Notes: generated from the letters alone by a model not told the origin. Numbered from the stretch's first letter, positions 17,082-27,038 are shown. The stretch: DNA of 64,000 nucleotides from Thaumasiovibrio subtropicus (GCF_019703835.1 NZ_AP023055.1:1836672-1900671), one strand, 5' to 3'. Numbers and translations: made by a program.

Positions 17082-18080
17082 ATGACTTTTCGCCCATTGC
17101 GCCAAACCCTTATGCTATCTGTTCCCGTTGCAACGGCTATCGCCCTATTCGCTCAACCTAGTTATGCCCAAGCCACCAACACCGATGACGGTCAGTTCTA
17201 TGGCAACATTGGTCTTTACGTAGGCATGAGCGGCGAGCGCAACGCCCTGAGTACAGAAAGTAATAGTCTGCTACCCAGTTTAGGCATCACCCCAGACAGT
17301 GACAGCGAGGCTGTGTTTATCCCAATGTGGGACCTCAACTACCGTTGGACACAACATGAGGTCTACTACAAAACCGATATCGTCGGCATGGCAAGCGACT
17401 TTTATACCCAGTTAGGGTATCGCTATTACCTGACTGAATCCTCTTACCTTGCTGTCGGTTACGTACCAGGGCTTCTGACCAAGGAGGCATGGGCTGACCC
17501 TTATGCAGTTGGTGTCGAGAGACAAGAAACAGACTTAAGTGTCAATGGCTGGGTCTTCAACTATCACGGCGCGTTTGGCACGCCCTACAATTTAGAAATT
17601 GCTTTAGGCCAACGAGAAATCGATGATGAGCAGTCAGGGCAACAAGCGGGATTCAACACCGATGCACTCAGCCGAGAAGGGGATCTCCTCTACGCCGCTG
17701 TCAGTCGTGAGCACGCTCTATCAGAGATCTATGGCTTAGAGTGGGAAGTCCACTATTTAACCGCCGATATGAAGAGCGACGCCATGGCGAACGACCGCAT
17801 TGGTGGTGAAATAGAAATGACAGCGCAATTTGGACGGCAGATAACCAAGTTTGGTGTAAGTGCCGCGCGCCAAGACTATGATGGTATTAATCCACTATTT
17901 AATCAGACACGCAAAGACACCCATATTGGCCTCTCCGCCACCTATATCTATGCGGCACCCTTTAACTGGCAAAGTAGCGCTTTTGTTGCCAGAGCTGGCT
18001 GGGATGAGACACGCTCAAACATCGACTTTTACGACTCGGAAGAGTGGCTCGTCACCGTCGGCATGAACTATCGATTTTAG
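17082..18080 (+). CDS. Outer-membrane beta-barrel protein (DUF2860-like)
   Basis: 332 residues; ATG after AAGGAG. A signal peptide ends at SYA-QAT (about residue 29). The mature sequence has many alternating aromatic and polar strands and ends in NYRF, a typical C-terminal Phe barrel-assembly signal. It resembles the vibrio outer-membrane family I remember as DUF2860, but this cannot be checked here. The gene has its own promoter space downstream of the regulator-kinase pair, suggesting a porin or similar protein controlled by that system. Function is unknown. Confidence 0.75.
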   Translation: MTFRPLRQTLMLSVPVATAIALFAQPSYAQATNTDDGQFYGNIGLYVGMSGERNALSTESNSLLPSLGITPDSDSEAVFIPMWDLNYRWTQHEVYYKTDIVGMASDFYTQLGYRYYLTESSYLAVGYVPGLLTKEAWADPYAVGVERQETDLSVNGWVFNYHGAFGTPYNLEIALGQREIDDEQSGQQAGFNTDALSREGDLLYAAVSREHALSEIYGLEWEVHYLTADMKSDAMANDRIGGEIEMTAQFGRQITKFGVSAARQDYDGINPLFNQTRKDTHIGLSATYIYAAPFNWQSSAFVARAGWDETRSNIDFYDSEEWLVTVGMNYRF

Positions 18081-18191
18081 CCTTTACCTAAGACGCTGAT
18101 GCCGAAAATCGGCATCGCTATTCACTCAGCAACCTGCACACCGATTTTAATTTAGCCTAGAGCCCGCGTCACTCGCGCAGGCTCTTCTATC

Positions 18192-18290
18192 ATCAAACCA
18201 CCTCAAGATACTTGTTCAGCGAGAATTTCTAGGCTCGTCAACAAGGCACTGTTTTGAAGGTCTAGTGGGCTAAATCAAGAAACGGTAAGC
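18192..18290 (+). repeat. Partial MITE-like element (one end only)
   Basis: It matches the left part of the complete element at 32568-32832 (shared segments CCACCTCAAGAT, TTGTTCAGCGAGA, GTCAACAAG and CTGTTTTGAAG), with the outermost bases and the right half missing. It lies between an outer-membrane protein gene and a DJ-1-type gene. Confidence 0.8.
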
Positions 18291-18314
18291 GCTTACTGAC
18301 GGGACTTTATCTCG

Positions 18315-19064
18315 CTAAAACAATCCTTCACCGATTGTGTACACTTTTGACTGTATCGCTGACTTTAGCGCTTGAGGCGCGGTGTTGTGATCCCCACAAT
18401 TAAATGGCGGCTGCGGATCATACTCTAACAATAGCTCCATCGCCTGAGCTTGTGCTTCGCCTGCAAACTCCGCGATCAAAGTAAACGCAAAATCCAGCCC
18501 CGAGGTAATTCCACCACCACTGATACGATTGCGATCTTTAACAATGCGTTGATTGACATGGGTAACGTTAGGATAGCGTTTCAATGCATCAGCATAAGCC
18601 CAGTGAATGGCGGTTTGATAGCCATCGAGAAGCCCTGCCTCAGCCAATATCAACGCGCCAGTGCATACCGATGTCACATACTTGGCTTTTTCTCCGATAT
18701 CGCGTAATCGGGAGATCACTTCAATATCTTCAACCTGTGTGATGGGGTTAGCCCCACCGGGGACGATCAGGACATCGATACTAGGACAATCTTCAAAACC
18801 GTAATTAGGCAACAAATCGACGTTTGCATCTGATCGCAGTGGTTTCACCTGCTTAGCAAAAGTAAAAACATTAAACTGATCACTTACCGCGAGGACCTGC
18901 AGCGGCCCATACGCGTCCAACATCGTCATATTTGGATAAAGGAAAATGCCAATATTTAACTTACGTTGATCAGTGCGATTAATACGAGAATCCGCCGCAT
19001 CAGCGGCACCCACTACACATTTTGACTGCTTCTTTTTCTGGCAATACTGCTGAGCAATATTCAT
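18315..19064 (-). CDS. DJ-1/PfpI-family protein (isonitrile-hydratase-like)
   Basis: 249 residues if translation begins at the ATG at 19064, five bases after GGAG; the frame is open to 19151 without a site. After about 37 polar N-terminal residues comes the DJ-1/PfpI fold: NIGIFLYPNMTMLDAYGP, then IVPGG, and the nucleophile elbow SVCTGALILAEAGLL with its Cys. It ends with the ITSGLDFAF segment, as in isonitrile hydratases and the sensor half of some AraC regulators. No helix-turn-helix domain follows. It may be an enzyme or a stress protein. A TetR regulator gene lies 170 bp upstream on the same strand. Confidence 0.8.
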   Translation of the reverse strand: MNIAQQYCQKKKQSKCVVGAADAADSRINRTDQRKLNIGIFLYPNMTMLDAYGPLQVLAVSDQFNVFTFAKQVKPLRSDANVDLLPNYGFEDCPSIDVLIVPGGANPITQVEDIEVISRLRDIGEKAKYVTSVCTGALILAEAGLLDGYQTAIHWAYADALKRYPNVTHVNQRIVKDRNRISGGGITSGLDFAFTLIAEFAGEAQAQAMELLLEYDPQPPFNCGDHNTAPQALKSAIQSKVYTIGEGLF

Positions 19065-19234
19065 AGTAACTCCGGCTTCTATCGTAAGATGGCCAGAGTG
19101 TAATCTGTCGTATTTCCTCTCAACAGGAACAAAGTCACCTTGGCGTTCCAAATGGCACTTTCATGTCAAATAGTACCATTCGTCAAAATGCGTCTTTTCA
19201 CTCTTAACGCGATGGCATCGTAAGATACAAAGCG

Positions 19235-19825
19235 CTACACAACCTCATTTGGCGTGTCTTCCAATGCTGCTAACACCAACGCTCTTGAGAAACACTGTAG
19301 GTTACGAGCCCGACGTTCAGCCACTTTCTGATTGGGAGCACTATTAAGTTGGATCAAGAAATCCATATAGAGCGCTGCAAGCGCACTTGATACCTCCGCC
19401 ACACTTATTGCCCATTTAGCATCCGTAAAGGCCATACACAAACGCGCATTAATTGTGGCCGTTAAGCTCTCCCCCATTCGGCGTTCTGCATGCGGCCAAT
19501 CACTGCCAAGCTTGTAAGCAATAGAGAGGCGTCCCGCTGTATTTCCTACCGCTTTCATTGCCAACGCCACCAGCATGGGACGCGGTGCTTCGCTCAGCCA
19601 GTCTTCGCGGCACTGCAAATCTTGTAGCATAGTGTCAAAAACACCGCGGTGCATTTCGATAAACAAATCGAGCTTACGTTCGTAATGACGATAGAACGTT
19701 GTTTTTCCAACATCAGCCAGACTAATAATTTCAGCAACCGTGATTTCATAATACTCTTTCTGCGTCAGTAGCTCCCTGAACGCTGACAGCAAACGCCGTT
19801 GACTTCGCTTTAGTACCTTGGCCAT
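19235..19825 (-). CDS. TetR-family transcriptional regulator
   Basis: 196 residues from the ATG at 19825, nine bases after AAGGA; a TTG nine bases earlier is too close to that site. The N-terminal helix-turn-helix is typical (ITVAEIISLADVGKTTFYRHYERK, with the TTFYRHY recognition helix). The C-terminal helical domain would bind an unknown ligand. It probably regulates itself and perhaps the DJ-1/PfpI gene downstream. Confidence 0.87.
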   Translation of the reverse strand: MAKVLKRSQRRLLSAFRELLTQKEYYEITVAEIISLADVGKTTFYRHYERKLDLFIEMHRGVFDTMLQDLQCREDWLSEAPRPMLVALAMKAVGNTAGRLSIAYKLGSDWPHAERRMGESLTATINARLCMAFTDAKWAISVAEVSSALAALYMDFLIQLNSAPNQKVAERRARNLQCFSRALVLAALEDTPNEVV

Positions 19826-19954
19826 AGACGACAATCCTTACCCCTGATTTTCACTGCCTTGTTCTACTCTTACTGTTGAATCATAGACTTGGCAATCATC
19901 GACGAGGGGGATGTTGACATACCGCGTCGTCACGTCAACAACTTTATTTTTGTG

Positions 19955-20153
19955 GATATAATGGAGCCAGACTAGGCATAGAGGGATTTGACATCCCGGA
20001 CAGCAAACGTATAAAGCAAAAATGCCACTGATTTCTCAGCGCGCTTTTTAAATGTGGTGGAGCCAGACTCGGCATTGGGGGATTTGACATCCCGGGCAGC
20101 AAACGCATAAAGCAAAAACGCCCACTGATTTCTCAGCGGGCGTTTTCTATATG
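19955..20153 (-). repeat. Two ~95-100-bp units downstream of tRNA-Ser (copy 1)
   Basis: Two imperfect units contain GGAGCCAGACTNGGCAT, a CATCCCGGGCAGC-type block and a hairpin (GCCCACTGATTTCTCAGCGGGC). On the minus strand each begins with the 3' end of tRNA-Ser (CTCCGCCA, or CTCCACCA in one) and ends with a terminator hairpin. The same family is better preserved beside the second tRNA-Ser at 34.4-34.8 kb. Confidence 0.8.
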
Positions 20154-20244
20154 TGGCGGAGAGATAGGGATTTGAACCCTAGATACGCTATTAACGTATG
20201 CCGGTTTTCAAGACCGGTGCTTTCAACCACTCAGCCATCTCTCC
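20154..20244 (-). tRNA. tRNA-Ser (TGA), copy 1
   Basis: A 91-nt class II tRNA with encoded CCA. The acceptor GGAGAGA pairs with TCTCTCC, the anticodon loop CTTGAAA gives TGA and the variable arm is long. It is identical in sequence to the copy at 34779-34869. It is followed on its strand by a hairpin terminator at about 20120-20147. Confidence 0.97.
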
Positions 20245-20257
20245 GTAAGTGGGGCGC

Positions 20258-20286
20258 ATGATATCGGGGATGCCGAGTGCTGTAAA
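20258..20286 (-). promoter_or_regulatory. Promoter of tRNA-Ser copy 1
   Basis: On the minus strand TTTACA (20286-20281), a 17-bp spacer and TATCAT (20263-20258) precede a GC-rich discriminator and the tRNA 5' end at 20244. Confidence 0.7.
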
Positions 20287-20329
20287 GTAAATTTCATCAA
20301 TCCGCGCTCAAGCGCGCAATAATTGAACA

Positions 20330-22984
20330 TCACGGCGCATTTGTCGGCAACATTAAGGCAAAAGTGGTGCCTTGACCTGACTCACTAGTGACTTCGATTG
20401 ACCCGCCAATCACGCCCGTCACTAAGTTATGAATAATGTGCATACCCAACCCTGACCCACCACTCCCCATTTTGGTGGTGAAGAAAGGATCAAAGATTTT
20501 TGCTTGGATTTCTTCTGACATGCCCAAACCATTGTCGCTAACCAGAAGTTGGACATGGAAGCGGTCAATGATGTCGGCATGCACCGTGATGACACCTTCT
20601 TGCTCTTCCTCAAAGGCATGCACCAACGCATTTTGCACCAAATTTGTGAGCACTTGTCCAAACTCGCCAGGATAGCTGTCTAAAAAAACATCATCAGCGA
20701 TTTCTACTTTAAACGTAATGGGGCGATATTTGTAACTCGGCTTTAGAGTAACTAACACTTCTTCAACTACATCCAACAACGAGAAGTAGCGACGCTGACT
20801 ACTGGTGCGGTCGACGGCGACTTGCTTAAAGCTAGCAACGAGATAAGACGCTCGCTCTAAGTTGCGCAGAATGATCTCTGAACTTGTCTCTAAATCCACC
20901 AAAAATCGGTCTAATACCGATTTTCGCAAGCCTTCTTTCAGCGCTGTTTGGAACTCTTCCTGCATGTTTTGCAAGGTTGACGCGGCCATTAAACCATTAC
21001 CCAATGGTGTATTCAGCTCATGAGAGATCCCCGCCACCATGCCGCCAAGTGCCGACAGCTTCTCTGACTGTATCAACTCATTCTGTGTCGATTTCAGTTC
21101 GTTTAACGTCGTGCTTAACTCTGCATTGGCATCTTGCAGCGCTTCAGTCCGCAACTGTACTGTCATCTCTAGCTCATCGTTAAGCATCGCGAGTTGATAG
21201 CGCATTTCATATTCAGTCGTGACATTGCGGTAGACAAAGATACTGAAGGCTTCGTTGTCTACCTCCATCATCGTTGCTGAAATCTCGCACAAAAAAGGGT
21301 TCCGCGCCTTATCACGCATCCAGACAAAGAACTGAGAAACCGCTTTATCTTCTATAAACTGCGTAACCATGCGAGAGCGATCATCTTGCGACAACCATCG
21401 ATCACCACCGCGATCGACACTGCCGACGAAATCATCACGTTCAATGCCAAACTGCTCACACAACATCTGATTGGCATCGATAATGAGAAAGCCAAGCTCT
21501 CCAGCGTAAGTCGCGACCATCATGGCCGCTGGCGCGATCTCCAAGATCTCATTGGATCGCCGTTGCGCTTTGACCAAGGCCTCAGCCATACTCACCTGAC
21601 GAGTCACATCAACAAGCATACACACTAACTGCTCTTTCTCGCCTCGAATAGCAAACAGCGACCCTAAGAAATGCTTCGGAGGCCCTTCTCGCGAATCGAT
21701 CGATATGTCGTTAACTGCCTGACCTTGGCTCAAAACTTGTTCAAACAACAGGTTAAAATCGATACGCTCACTGTCTACCACCAGTAGATCAGATAAGTAG
21801 CTCTCCTTAATAGATTCAGCAGAAATGTTTAAGGTTTCGCTCGCGACGGGATTGCAGTCTTGAATTTTGCCCGCTTTGGACAGTTGCAAAATGGCCACCA
21901 TTGGCGAGTTATCCAGCAACGCTTTGACATGTTGCTCACTCTCTAATGCCTGCTGCTCTTTTTCTATGATGCGCTGTGCCATCGCGCAGATATCTTCACC
22001 CAGTGTATTGAACTCTTTGATGACCCCTTCTAATGCGACTGGAGAACCACCAGCAGCAATCCGCTTAGCCTGCTCTACTAAGGCGAGTACTGGCCGTTGA
22101 ATCAGCATCGCACACCACGGCGCCAGTAAAATAGCCATCACCATCGCAAGCAACAAGCTAAACACAATGCCAATCACAAGTTCACGAATCGCGGGGTTTT
22201 CCATTTTTGCGGGCACTCCGACGATCACTCGCCACCCTAAGTAAGGCACGTCTGCAGTTGCTGCATAAACCTGCTGGCCAAGTAGGTCATACACTGCCGT
22301 ATCATCTGATTCTAAGCCTTGCCCGATGGCACTTTGTGACCAGTTATGAAATTGACTCGTATGCTGAACGTTATCAGAGACCCAGTCACCAATCGCATCA
22401 ATCACTAGTACTGGCGTATTGATATGGTTAATCCATTCATTCGCCATCCCCTGTAATTGGTCGAAACGCATCTCTGCAATCAACACCCCGTAATCAGCTT
22501 TAACACCGAGTGCGACCGTTGAGCTGCCATTGAATGGTGAGAAAAAGTTATCACTCCATAGTGTCTGCTCGTCATCAAATACCTGCTTAACGAGCTTGTT
22601 ACTCGACATGTCAAAACCCAGTAACTGGCTATCTTGAAGCGCACTATGATCATAAATAGCGTAAATTTTTCTACTGCTATCAATGAGATAAAGACGGGAT
22701 AAAGTGGGATTATGCGTCAAGGCTTCTTGCAAAAGGCGATCACGTAATGCTGTGTCACCCATGGCACTGATCCCCGCAACACTGATCACCGATTGCTCAG
22801 CCGTATCCAGCATCGCGCCTAATAAACTGGCCACTGTACTGGCTTGATACGTCGCATCTGCTTTAGCTTCTTTTATGCGAACGGGTAAACGCTGACTGAT
22901 CAGCACTAGCGCGACAAGTAAAAAAACAACGGTCACTAGTCCGATGAAGCTCAATACCAGTAATCGCTTAATGGTAACTTTCAC
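20330..22984 (-). CDS. Membrane sensor histidine kinase with Cache-like and PAS domains
   Basis: 884 residues from a GTG seven bases after GGAG. Membrane segments at about 7-30 and 272-297 enclose a large extracytoplasmic sensor that looks like a double Cache domain. Then come HAMP (about 298-345), two PAS domains (from VKALLDNSPMVAIL and from NEILEIAPAAMM), a coiled coil, the H-box GGMVAGISHELNTPLG, and the kinase domain with N-box (NLVQNALVHAFEE), DNGLGM and GSGGSGLGMHI. There is no receiver domain, so phosphate should pass to a separate partner, most simply the regulator at 24084-26279. It follows the binding lipoprotein gene with 8 bp between, the ribosome site overlapping that gene's stop. 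Confidence 0.9.
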   Translation of the reverse strand: MKVTIKRLLVLSFIGLVTVVFLLVALVLISQRLPVRIKEAKADATYQASTVASLLGAMLDTAEQSVISVAGISAMGDTALRDRLLQEALTHNPTLSRLYLIDSSRKIYAIYDHSALQDSQLLGFDMSSNKLVKQVFDDEQTLWSDNFFSPFNGSSTVALGVKADYGVLIAEMRFDQLQGMANEWINHINTPVLVIDAIGDWVSDNVQHTSQFHNWSQSAIGQGLESDDTAVYDLLGQQVYAATADVPYLGWRVIVGVPAKMENPAIRELVIGIVFSLLLAMVMAILLAPWCAMLIQRPVLALVEQAKRIAAGGSPVALEGVIKEFNTLGEDICAMAQRIIEKEQQALESEQHVKALLDNSPMVAILQLSKAGKIQDCNPVASETLNISAESIKESYLSDLLVVDSERIDFNLLFEQVLSQGQAVNDISIDSREGPPKHFLGSLFAIRGEKEQLVCMLVDVTRQVSMAEALVKAQRRSNEILEIAPAAMMVATYAGELGFLIIDANQMLCEQFGIERDDFVGSVDRGGDRWLSQDDRSRMVTQFIEDKAVSQFFVWMRDKARNPFLCEISATMMEVDNEAFSIFVYRNVTTEYEMRYQLAMLNDELEMTVQLRTEALQDANAELSTTLNELKSTQNELIQSEKLSALGGMVAGISHELNTPLGNGLMAASTLQNMQEEFQTALKEGLRKSVLDRFLVDLETSSEIILRNLERASYLVASFKQVAVDRTSSQRRYFSLLDVVEEVLVTLKPSYKYRPITFKVEIADDVFLDSYPGEFGQVLTNLVQNALVHAFEEEQEGVITVHADIIDRFHVQLLVSDNGLGMSEEIQAKIFDPFFTTKMGSGGSGLGMHIIHNLVTGVIGGSIEVTSESGQGTTFALMLPTNAP

Positions 22985-22992
22985 AACATCTC

Positions 22993-24087
22993 CTAAGGTG
23001 ACAGCATTAAGGGTTTGAACTCACCTTTCTCAATCACGGTTAACACAATCGCCCGTTTGACATCGCCGAAGTCATCCACTTCCATCTCGCCTTGCAATCC
23101 GTCAACCCTGCGCGGCAAGGTGATCGTCTCAAACTCCGCTAAACTGTCTGTGACGAAGCGGGTTGCCTCATAGGCCGATAAAGAAGGGAAATCGACCTGC
23201 CATTCAAAGCGCGCAGTGTAGCGCTTAGCGAAGTCTTGGTAGGAAGGGTGTTCACTCTGGAAGTTATAGGGCTGAGGATGAATCATGCCTTCAATGGCGA
23301 GCCCACCAAGCTCAAGGAGTGCCGTTGTCGCAGAAGCATCCGTCCCCACAAGCATCGCTGATGGAAAATTCTCATACACTAATTGTGCGAACTTAGCCGT
23401 TTGCACCGATTCCGCAACAACGACAAATGCCCCAGCGCTGAGGCCTTCGGTCACTTCATGAAAAAACGCGCGATAGTGTTCGGTATCACTTTCGCTAAAT
23501 GGCCCTTGCACCAGCGAGACTCCCGTCCCTTTCAACTCTTCTTCAAACACACTCGTCCAGTCTTGACCATAGGCAGCATTCGCTGTCGTATAGAAGACCA
23601 CCACGGTTTTCAATGCCTCATCTTGTAGTAAGTAGTTAACCACAGCGCGGGCGTACGCCTTATTATCTGCAGTAGTACGCCAGAAATTATCATCAATCCC
23701 AGTGAAAATCGTTGAGGTCGCCGTCGGACTAATCAAGGTAAGACCGTATTGGTCAGCACTCGCTTTCCAGTCTTTGACTTGGCTACTTAACATAGGACCA
23801 ATCACCCACTTAATCCCTAGGCTTGTCATCTCGGCGAAAACACGATCTGCACCTTCGACATCTGGCGGACAGTTACGAATCACCAGCTCAAAACTTGCCT
23901 TGCCATCATAGGCTTGGTTAGCGTCTTCAACTGCGATAATAGCACCATTGCGTGTGGCTTCGCTCAGTTCGACCGAACTCCCTGACAGACACGCAATGAA
24001 ACCCAACTTGTAGTGAGGCGAAGAGAAACAACCACTCAACATCCCTAGACTCAACAACAGCAGCGCGAATAATCGCGATGTCCTCAT
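22993..24087 (-). CDS. LivK-type periplasmic binding lipoprotein
   Basis: 364 residues. A lipoprotein signal peptide ends in the lipobox LSGC (Cys at 20). The mature protein is a type 1 periplasmic binding protein of the branched-chain amino acid receptor class (KLGFIACLSGSSVELSEATRNGA; GPMLSSQ; LISPTATSTIF; VVVFYTTANAAYGQD). No ABC permease or ATPase genes are nearby. It overlaps the upstream regulator by 4 bp and precedes a sensor kinase, so a role as a ligand-sensing partner of the kinase, not a transporter part, is inferred. Confidence 0.85.
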   Translation of the reverse strand: MRTSRLFALLLLSLGMLSGCFSSPHYKLGFIACLSGSSVELSEATRNGAIIAVEDANQAYDGKASFELVIRNCPPDVEGADRVFAEMTSLGIKWVIGPMLSSQVKDWKASADQYGLTLISPTATSTIFTGIDDNFWRTTADNKAYARAVVNYLLQDEALKTVVVFYTTANAAYGQDWTSVFEEELKGTGVSLVQGPFSESDTEHYRAFFHEVTEGLSAGAFVVVAESVQTAKFAQLVYENFPSAMLVGTDASATTALLELGGLAIEGMIHPQPYNFQSEHPSYQDFAKRYTARFEWQVDFPSLSAYEATRFVTDSLAEFETITLPRRVDGLQGEMEVDDFGDVKRAIVLTVIEKGEFKPLMLSP

Positions 24088-26279
24088 TCGTTATCCCTCC
24101 CCACATCGCGTTTTTCGAGCCAACTAAGCAACGCCTCCATCGGCATCGGCTTGGCAAAGAAGTAGCCTTGCGCTTGCCCGCAGCCCAACAGCTTTAAGCG
24201 CGCGAGTTGAGAAACCGTTTCAACACCTTCTGCCAGCACAGTCATATGAAGCTGTTGACCTAGCGCAATGATCATTTCAGCAATACGCTGACCATCATTG
24301 GAGTCGGTCAGCTTATTGATAAACGAACGATCTATTTTGAGCGTGTCCGCACGCAAGCCATCAAGATAAGAGAGAGAAGAGAACCCGGTACCAAAATCAT
24401 CGATGGCAATCGTAAATCCCTGCTCAGACAGCTTTTGCAGCTTATGGTGCGTATCTTGGATATTGAGCATCCCTACCGATTCGGTAATTTCCAACTCAAA
24501 CTCCGTCGCTTTCGAAGGCGCACTCAGTAACGTCTCTTGTAAAGTGTCAATAAAGTCAGCTTGCTGGAATTGAACCGCAGAAATGTTCACGGCCACCTTG
24601 ATGTCATACCCTGCGTCTAGCAGGATTTGACTGGCCAACTGAGCCTCTTTTAGCACCCAACGCCCTAGCTCGACAATGAAACCCGACTGTTCGGCAATAG
24701 GAATAAATTGTGCAGGTGGAATGATAGCACCGTGATGATCAGTCCATCGCAACAGGGCCTCGACACCAAAAACTTTTTCCGAGGTCAAACTGACCTGTGG
24801 TTGAAAATGCAAAGAGAACTGTGATTGCACCAAGCCCTGCTTCATTGCCTTGAGCATCATTGAGTGCGAGTGCATTTCCGCCAGAATGGCGTTCTCAAAC
24901 AACACGTGGCAGTTGTTACCACTACGCTTCGCCCGCTTGAGCGCAATATAAGCTTCGTTCAACAACGTTTGGCCGGTTTGATCACTGCCCCATCCTGCGG
25001 TACCTGCGCTCACCGTTAAGCGATGAATATGGCTATCAATCATAAATGGCGCGTTGAAGCGTTCCATTAGTGCCTCAACAACCAAGTTCCCGATGGGGTA
25101 AACAAGCGCAAAAACATCGGCACCAATTCTTGCTATGTAACCATTAGGGGGCAGCTCTTTTTTTAAACGCTGCATCGCTTGTCGCAATACTTCATCGCCA
25201 TAATCATAACCAAAGGTATCAACGACTAAAGAAAAGTCATCGATATCAATCAAGCTAAGCGCCATGCTTTGGGTATTAAAATAACGCTGATCTTCCAAAT
25301 AACGCAGTAACGCATTGCGATTCGGGAGTTTGGTCAAACGGTCAACGAACGCAACGTAGCGTAACCGTGATACCGAGTTGGTGTTTTTCGCACACAGCAT
25401 GATGTTGCGGGTTAACATCGCTAACATATCGTGACCAATCAAGTCGCAGGCGTTCTCGACTTCAACCCCCACCACATAACGATGTAACGGCTCAGGCTCG
25501 ACAAGCAACATTAAAAACTGATTATCAGTCACCGATTGCTGTTCATGGAAAAGCGTTTCAACTTGCAAGCGATAAGGCGTGATATTCGCCTCGTCAGCAT
25601 ATCGGCCACTCCCATACACAAACGTCGGATCATCGCCGCTTTCGACGCCCCAATAGTAAATAAAGCCGTTATCTTCTACCTCAAACATATTGGCCAGTTG
25701 CGACAACAAGTTCATGGGGAACTGCTGCACATCATCAATATGTATTAACAAGTTAGACAGCTCAAGGATTTGGCTTAGCCGCAGTTGTTGGCGATTGAGT
25801 CGAGAGATGTGTTGATACGCACGAATGGAAGAGGCGATGGTCGTGTAAAGCTTCTCGCGAGTGAGCTCTGTTTTGGTTTTGTAATCGTTGATTTGATACT
25901 TTTCGATTGTATCAAGTTCGGGCGCATATCCTGGCTGGCCAGTACGCAAAATGATTTGTACATTATGGTCGCAGATATCATCACGGATTACCGAGACCAA
26001 CTCCAAGCCGGCAATTTCACTTTCCATGACAACGTCTAGTAACATGACGGCGGGCTTGTGCGCCTTAATCAAGGGGATCGCTTCACTCGCGGAGTAAGCG
26101 TCAATAAACTCAATCCCCATGCCTTGGATTTTAGCGTCTTTGAGTCCGTACTTTGTTGACGCATGAACATCTTCATCGTCATCAACGATAAGCACTACCC
26201 AGCGCTTAGCCTCTTCTACTAAGTCTGCTGTCGGCTCATCATTAATAAATTCAACTAACTCGTTGTCTTTTGCCGACAA
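24084..26279 (-). CDS. Response regulator with GGDEF (degenerate) and EAL domains
   Basis: 731 residues from a TTG start at 26279, seven bases after GGAGGT. It has a receiver domain (LIVDDDEDVH; phospho-acceptor in MLLDVVMES), then a DUF3369-like region (about 165-310), then GGDEF and EAL domains. The GGDEF signature reads IGADVF and so is probably inactive as a cyclase. The EAL domain looks complete (VEALLRW, EITES, DDFGTGFSSL, AEGVET), so the expected output is c-di-GMP hydrolysis controlled by phosphorylation. It is the first gene of an operon with a binding lipoprotein and a kinase. Confidence 0.9.
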   Translation of the reverse strand: MSAKDNELVEFINDEPTADLVEEAKRWVVLIVDDDEDVHASTKYGLKDAKIQGMGIEFIDAYSASEAIPLIKAHKPAVMLLDVVMESEIAGLELVSVIRDDICDHNVQIILRTGQPGYAPELDTIEKYQINDYKTKTELTREKLYTTIASSIRAYQHISRLNRQQLRLSQILELSNLLIHIDDVQQFPMNLLSQLANMFEVEDNGFIYYWGVESGDDPTFVYGSGRYADEANITPYRLQVETLFHEQQSVTDNQFLMLLVEPEPLHRYVVGVEVENACDLIGHDMLAMLTRNIMLCAKNTNSVSRLRYVAFVDRLTKLPNRNALLRYLEDQRYFNTQSMALSLIDIDDFSLVVDTFGYDYGDEVLRQAMQRLKKELPPNGYIARIGADVFALVYPIGNLVVEALMERFNAPFMIDSHIHRLTVSAGTAGWGSDQTGQTLLNEAYIALKRAKRSGNNCHVLFENAILAEMHSHSMMLKAMKQGLVQSQFSLHFQPQVSLTSEKVFGVEALLRWTDHHGAIIPPAQFIPIAEQSGFIVELGRWVLKEAQLASQILLDAGYDIKVAVNISAVQFQQADFIDTLQETLLSAPSKATEFELEITESVGMLNIQDTHHKLQKLSEQGFTIAIDDFGTGFSSLSYLDGLRADTLKIDRSFINKLTDSNDGQRIAEMIIALGQQLHMTVLAEGVETVSQLARLKLLGCGQAQGYFFAKPMPMEALLSWLEKRDVGRDNE

Positions 26280-26492
26280 GAACTACCTCCAAGCGACGAC
26301 TAACCTGCTCTTACAAATCTAGTTCATATGCGTCAGTTTGCGAGACAGCTCGGATAAAATAATTCACAAAACAAATTTCAAGACAAAAACCATGCACTAA
26401 AAGGAATAGAAACAAATTTCCCAACAAGGTATCTGAAACAGAAAGGGATTTGCTGCCAACGTCAACAATGACAGCAATAGAGGAAGGGAAGG

Positions 26493-26882
26493 CTAGCGCG
26501 AGAGGATAAAGGTCACGAGCTGTTGAGCCGCTGGCGCACAACAGTGGAGAGTCTCAAGATCAACCCATGCAACAGTCTCGATCTCAGCATTAGGCACAAT
26601 CTCGCCGACATAATCGGCACTGTAACATGCCATCTCGACATCCGTATTGGGTAACCCATAAGCAATATCATGGATCGTAGTCACGTGTCGCATCGTCTCT
26701 TCTTTGAGCGTCACCGAGAGCTCTTCCGCTATTTCTCGGCATAGTGCCTGCTTTGCGGATTCCCCCAACTCAAATTTGCCGCCTGGAACAAAAAACTTAT
26801 CTTTGTTTTTCGACTTCACGCAAAGCACTTTACCGTCACGTCTGAGTACCCATGCCACACTTTTAAGTTTGCTTCTCGTCAC
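26493..26882 (-). CDS. NUDIX hydrolase
   Basis: 129 residues from a GTG start after GGAGG. The Nudix box G-x5-E-x7-REIAEEL is complete (GKFELGESAKQALCREIAEELSV region, residues about 35-57). Members cleave nucleoside diphosphates linked to another group, for example oxidised nucleotides or ADP-ribose; the substrate is not evident. It stands alone between the signalling operon and a RibD-like deaminase. Confidence 0.88.
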   Translation of the reverse strand: MTRSKLKSVAWVLRRDGKVLCVKSKNKDKFFVPGGKFELGESAKQALCREIAEELSVTLKEETMRHVTTIHDIAYGLPNTDVEMACYSADYVGEIVPNAEIETVAWVDLETLHCCAPAAQQLVTFILSR

Positions 26883-27038
26883 CGGTAATTCCTCCTTTAC
26901 TTCAAGGCTAGCGATAAAAACAAGCAGAACAGCCCGTCACACACTCTCTCACACATGGGAAATCGTCGTCGTCATCCCACTAAGATTGCGGTAAGCCAAC
27001 ACCATGACAAGCGCTTTTTTTATCATTCTCGATGCCTA

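Noticed and set aside
18098..18120. Terminator after the outer-membrane protein gene (GATGCCG/CGGCATC)
   Set aside because: The hairpin is good, but no T-run follows, so rho-independent termination is not supported.
26311..26541. 76-codon minus-strand frame overlapping the end of the NUDIX gene
   Set aside because: It overlaps the NUDIX frame out of register and has no ribosome site or family features.
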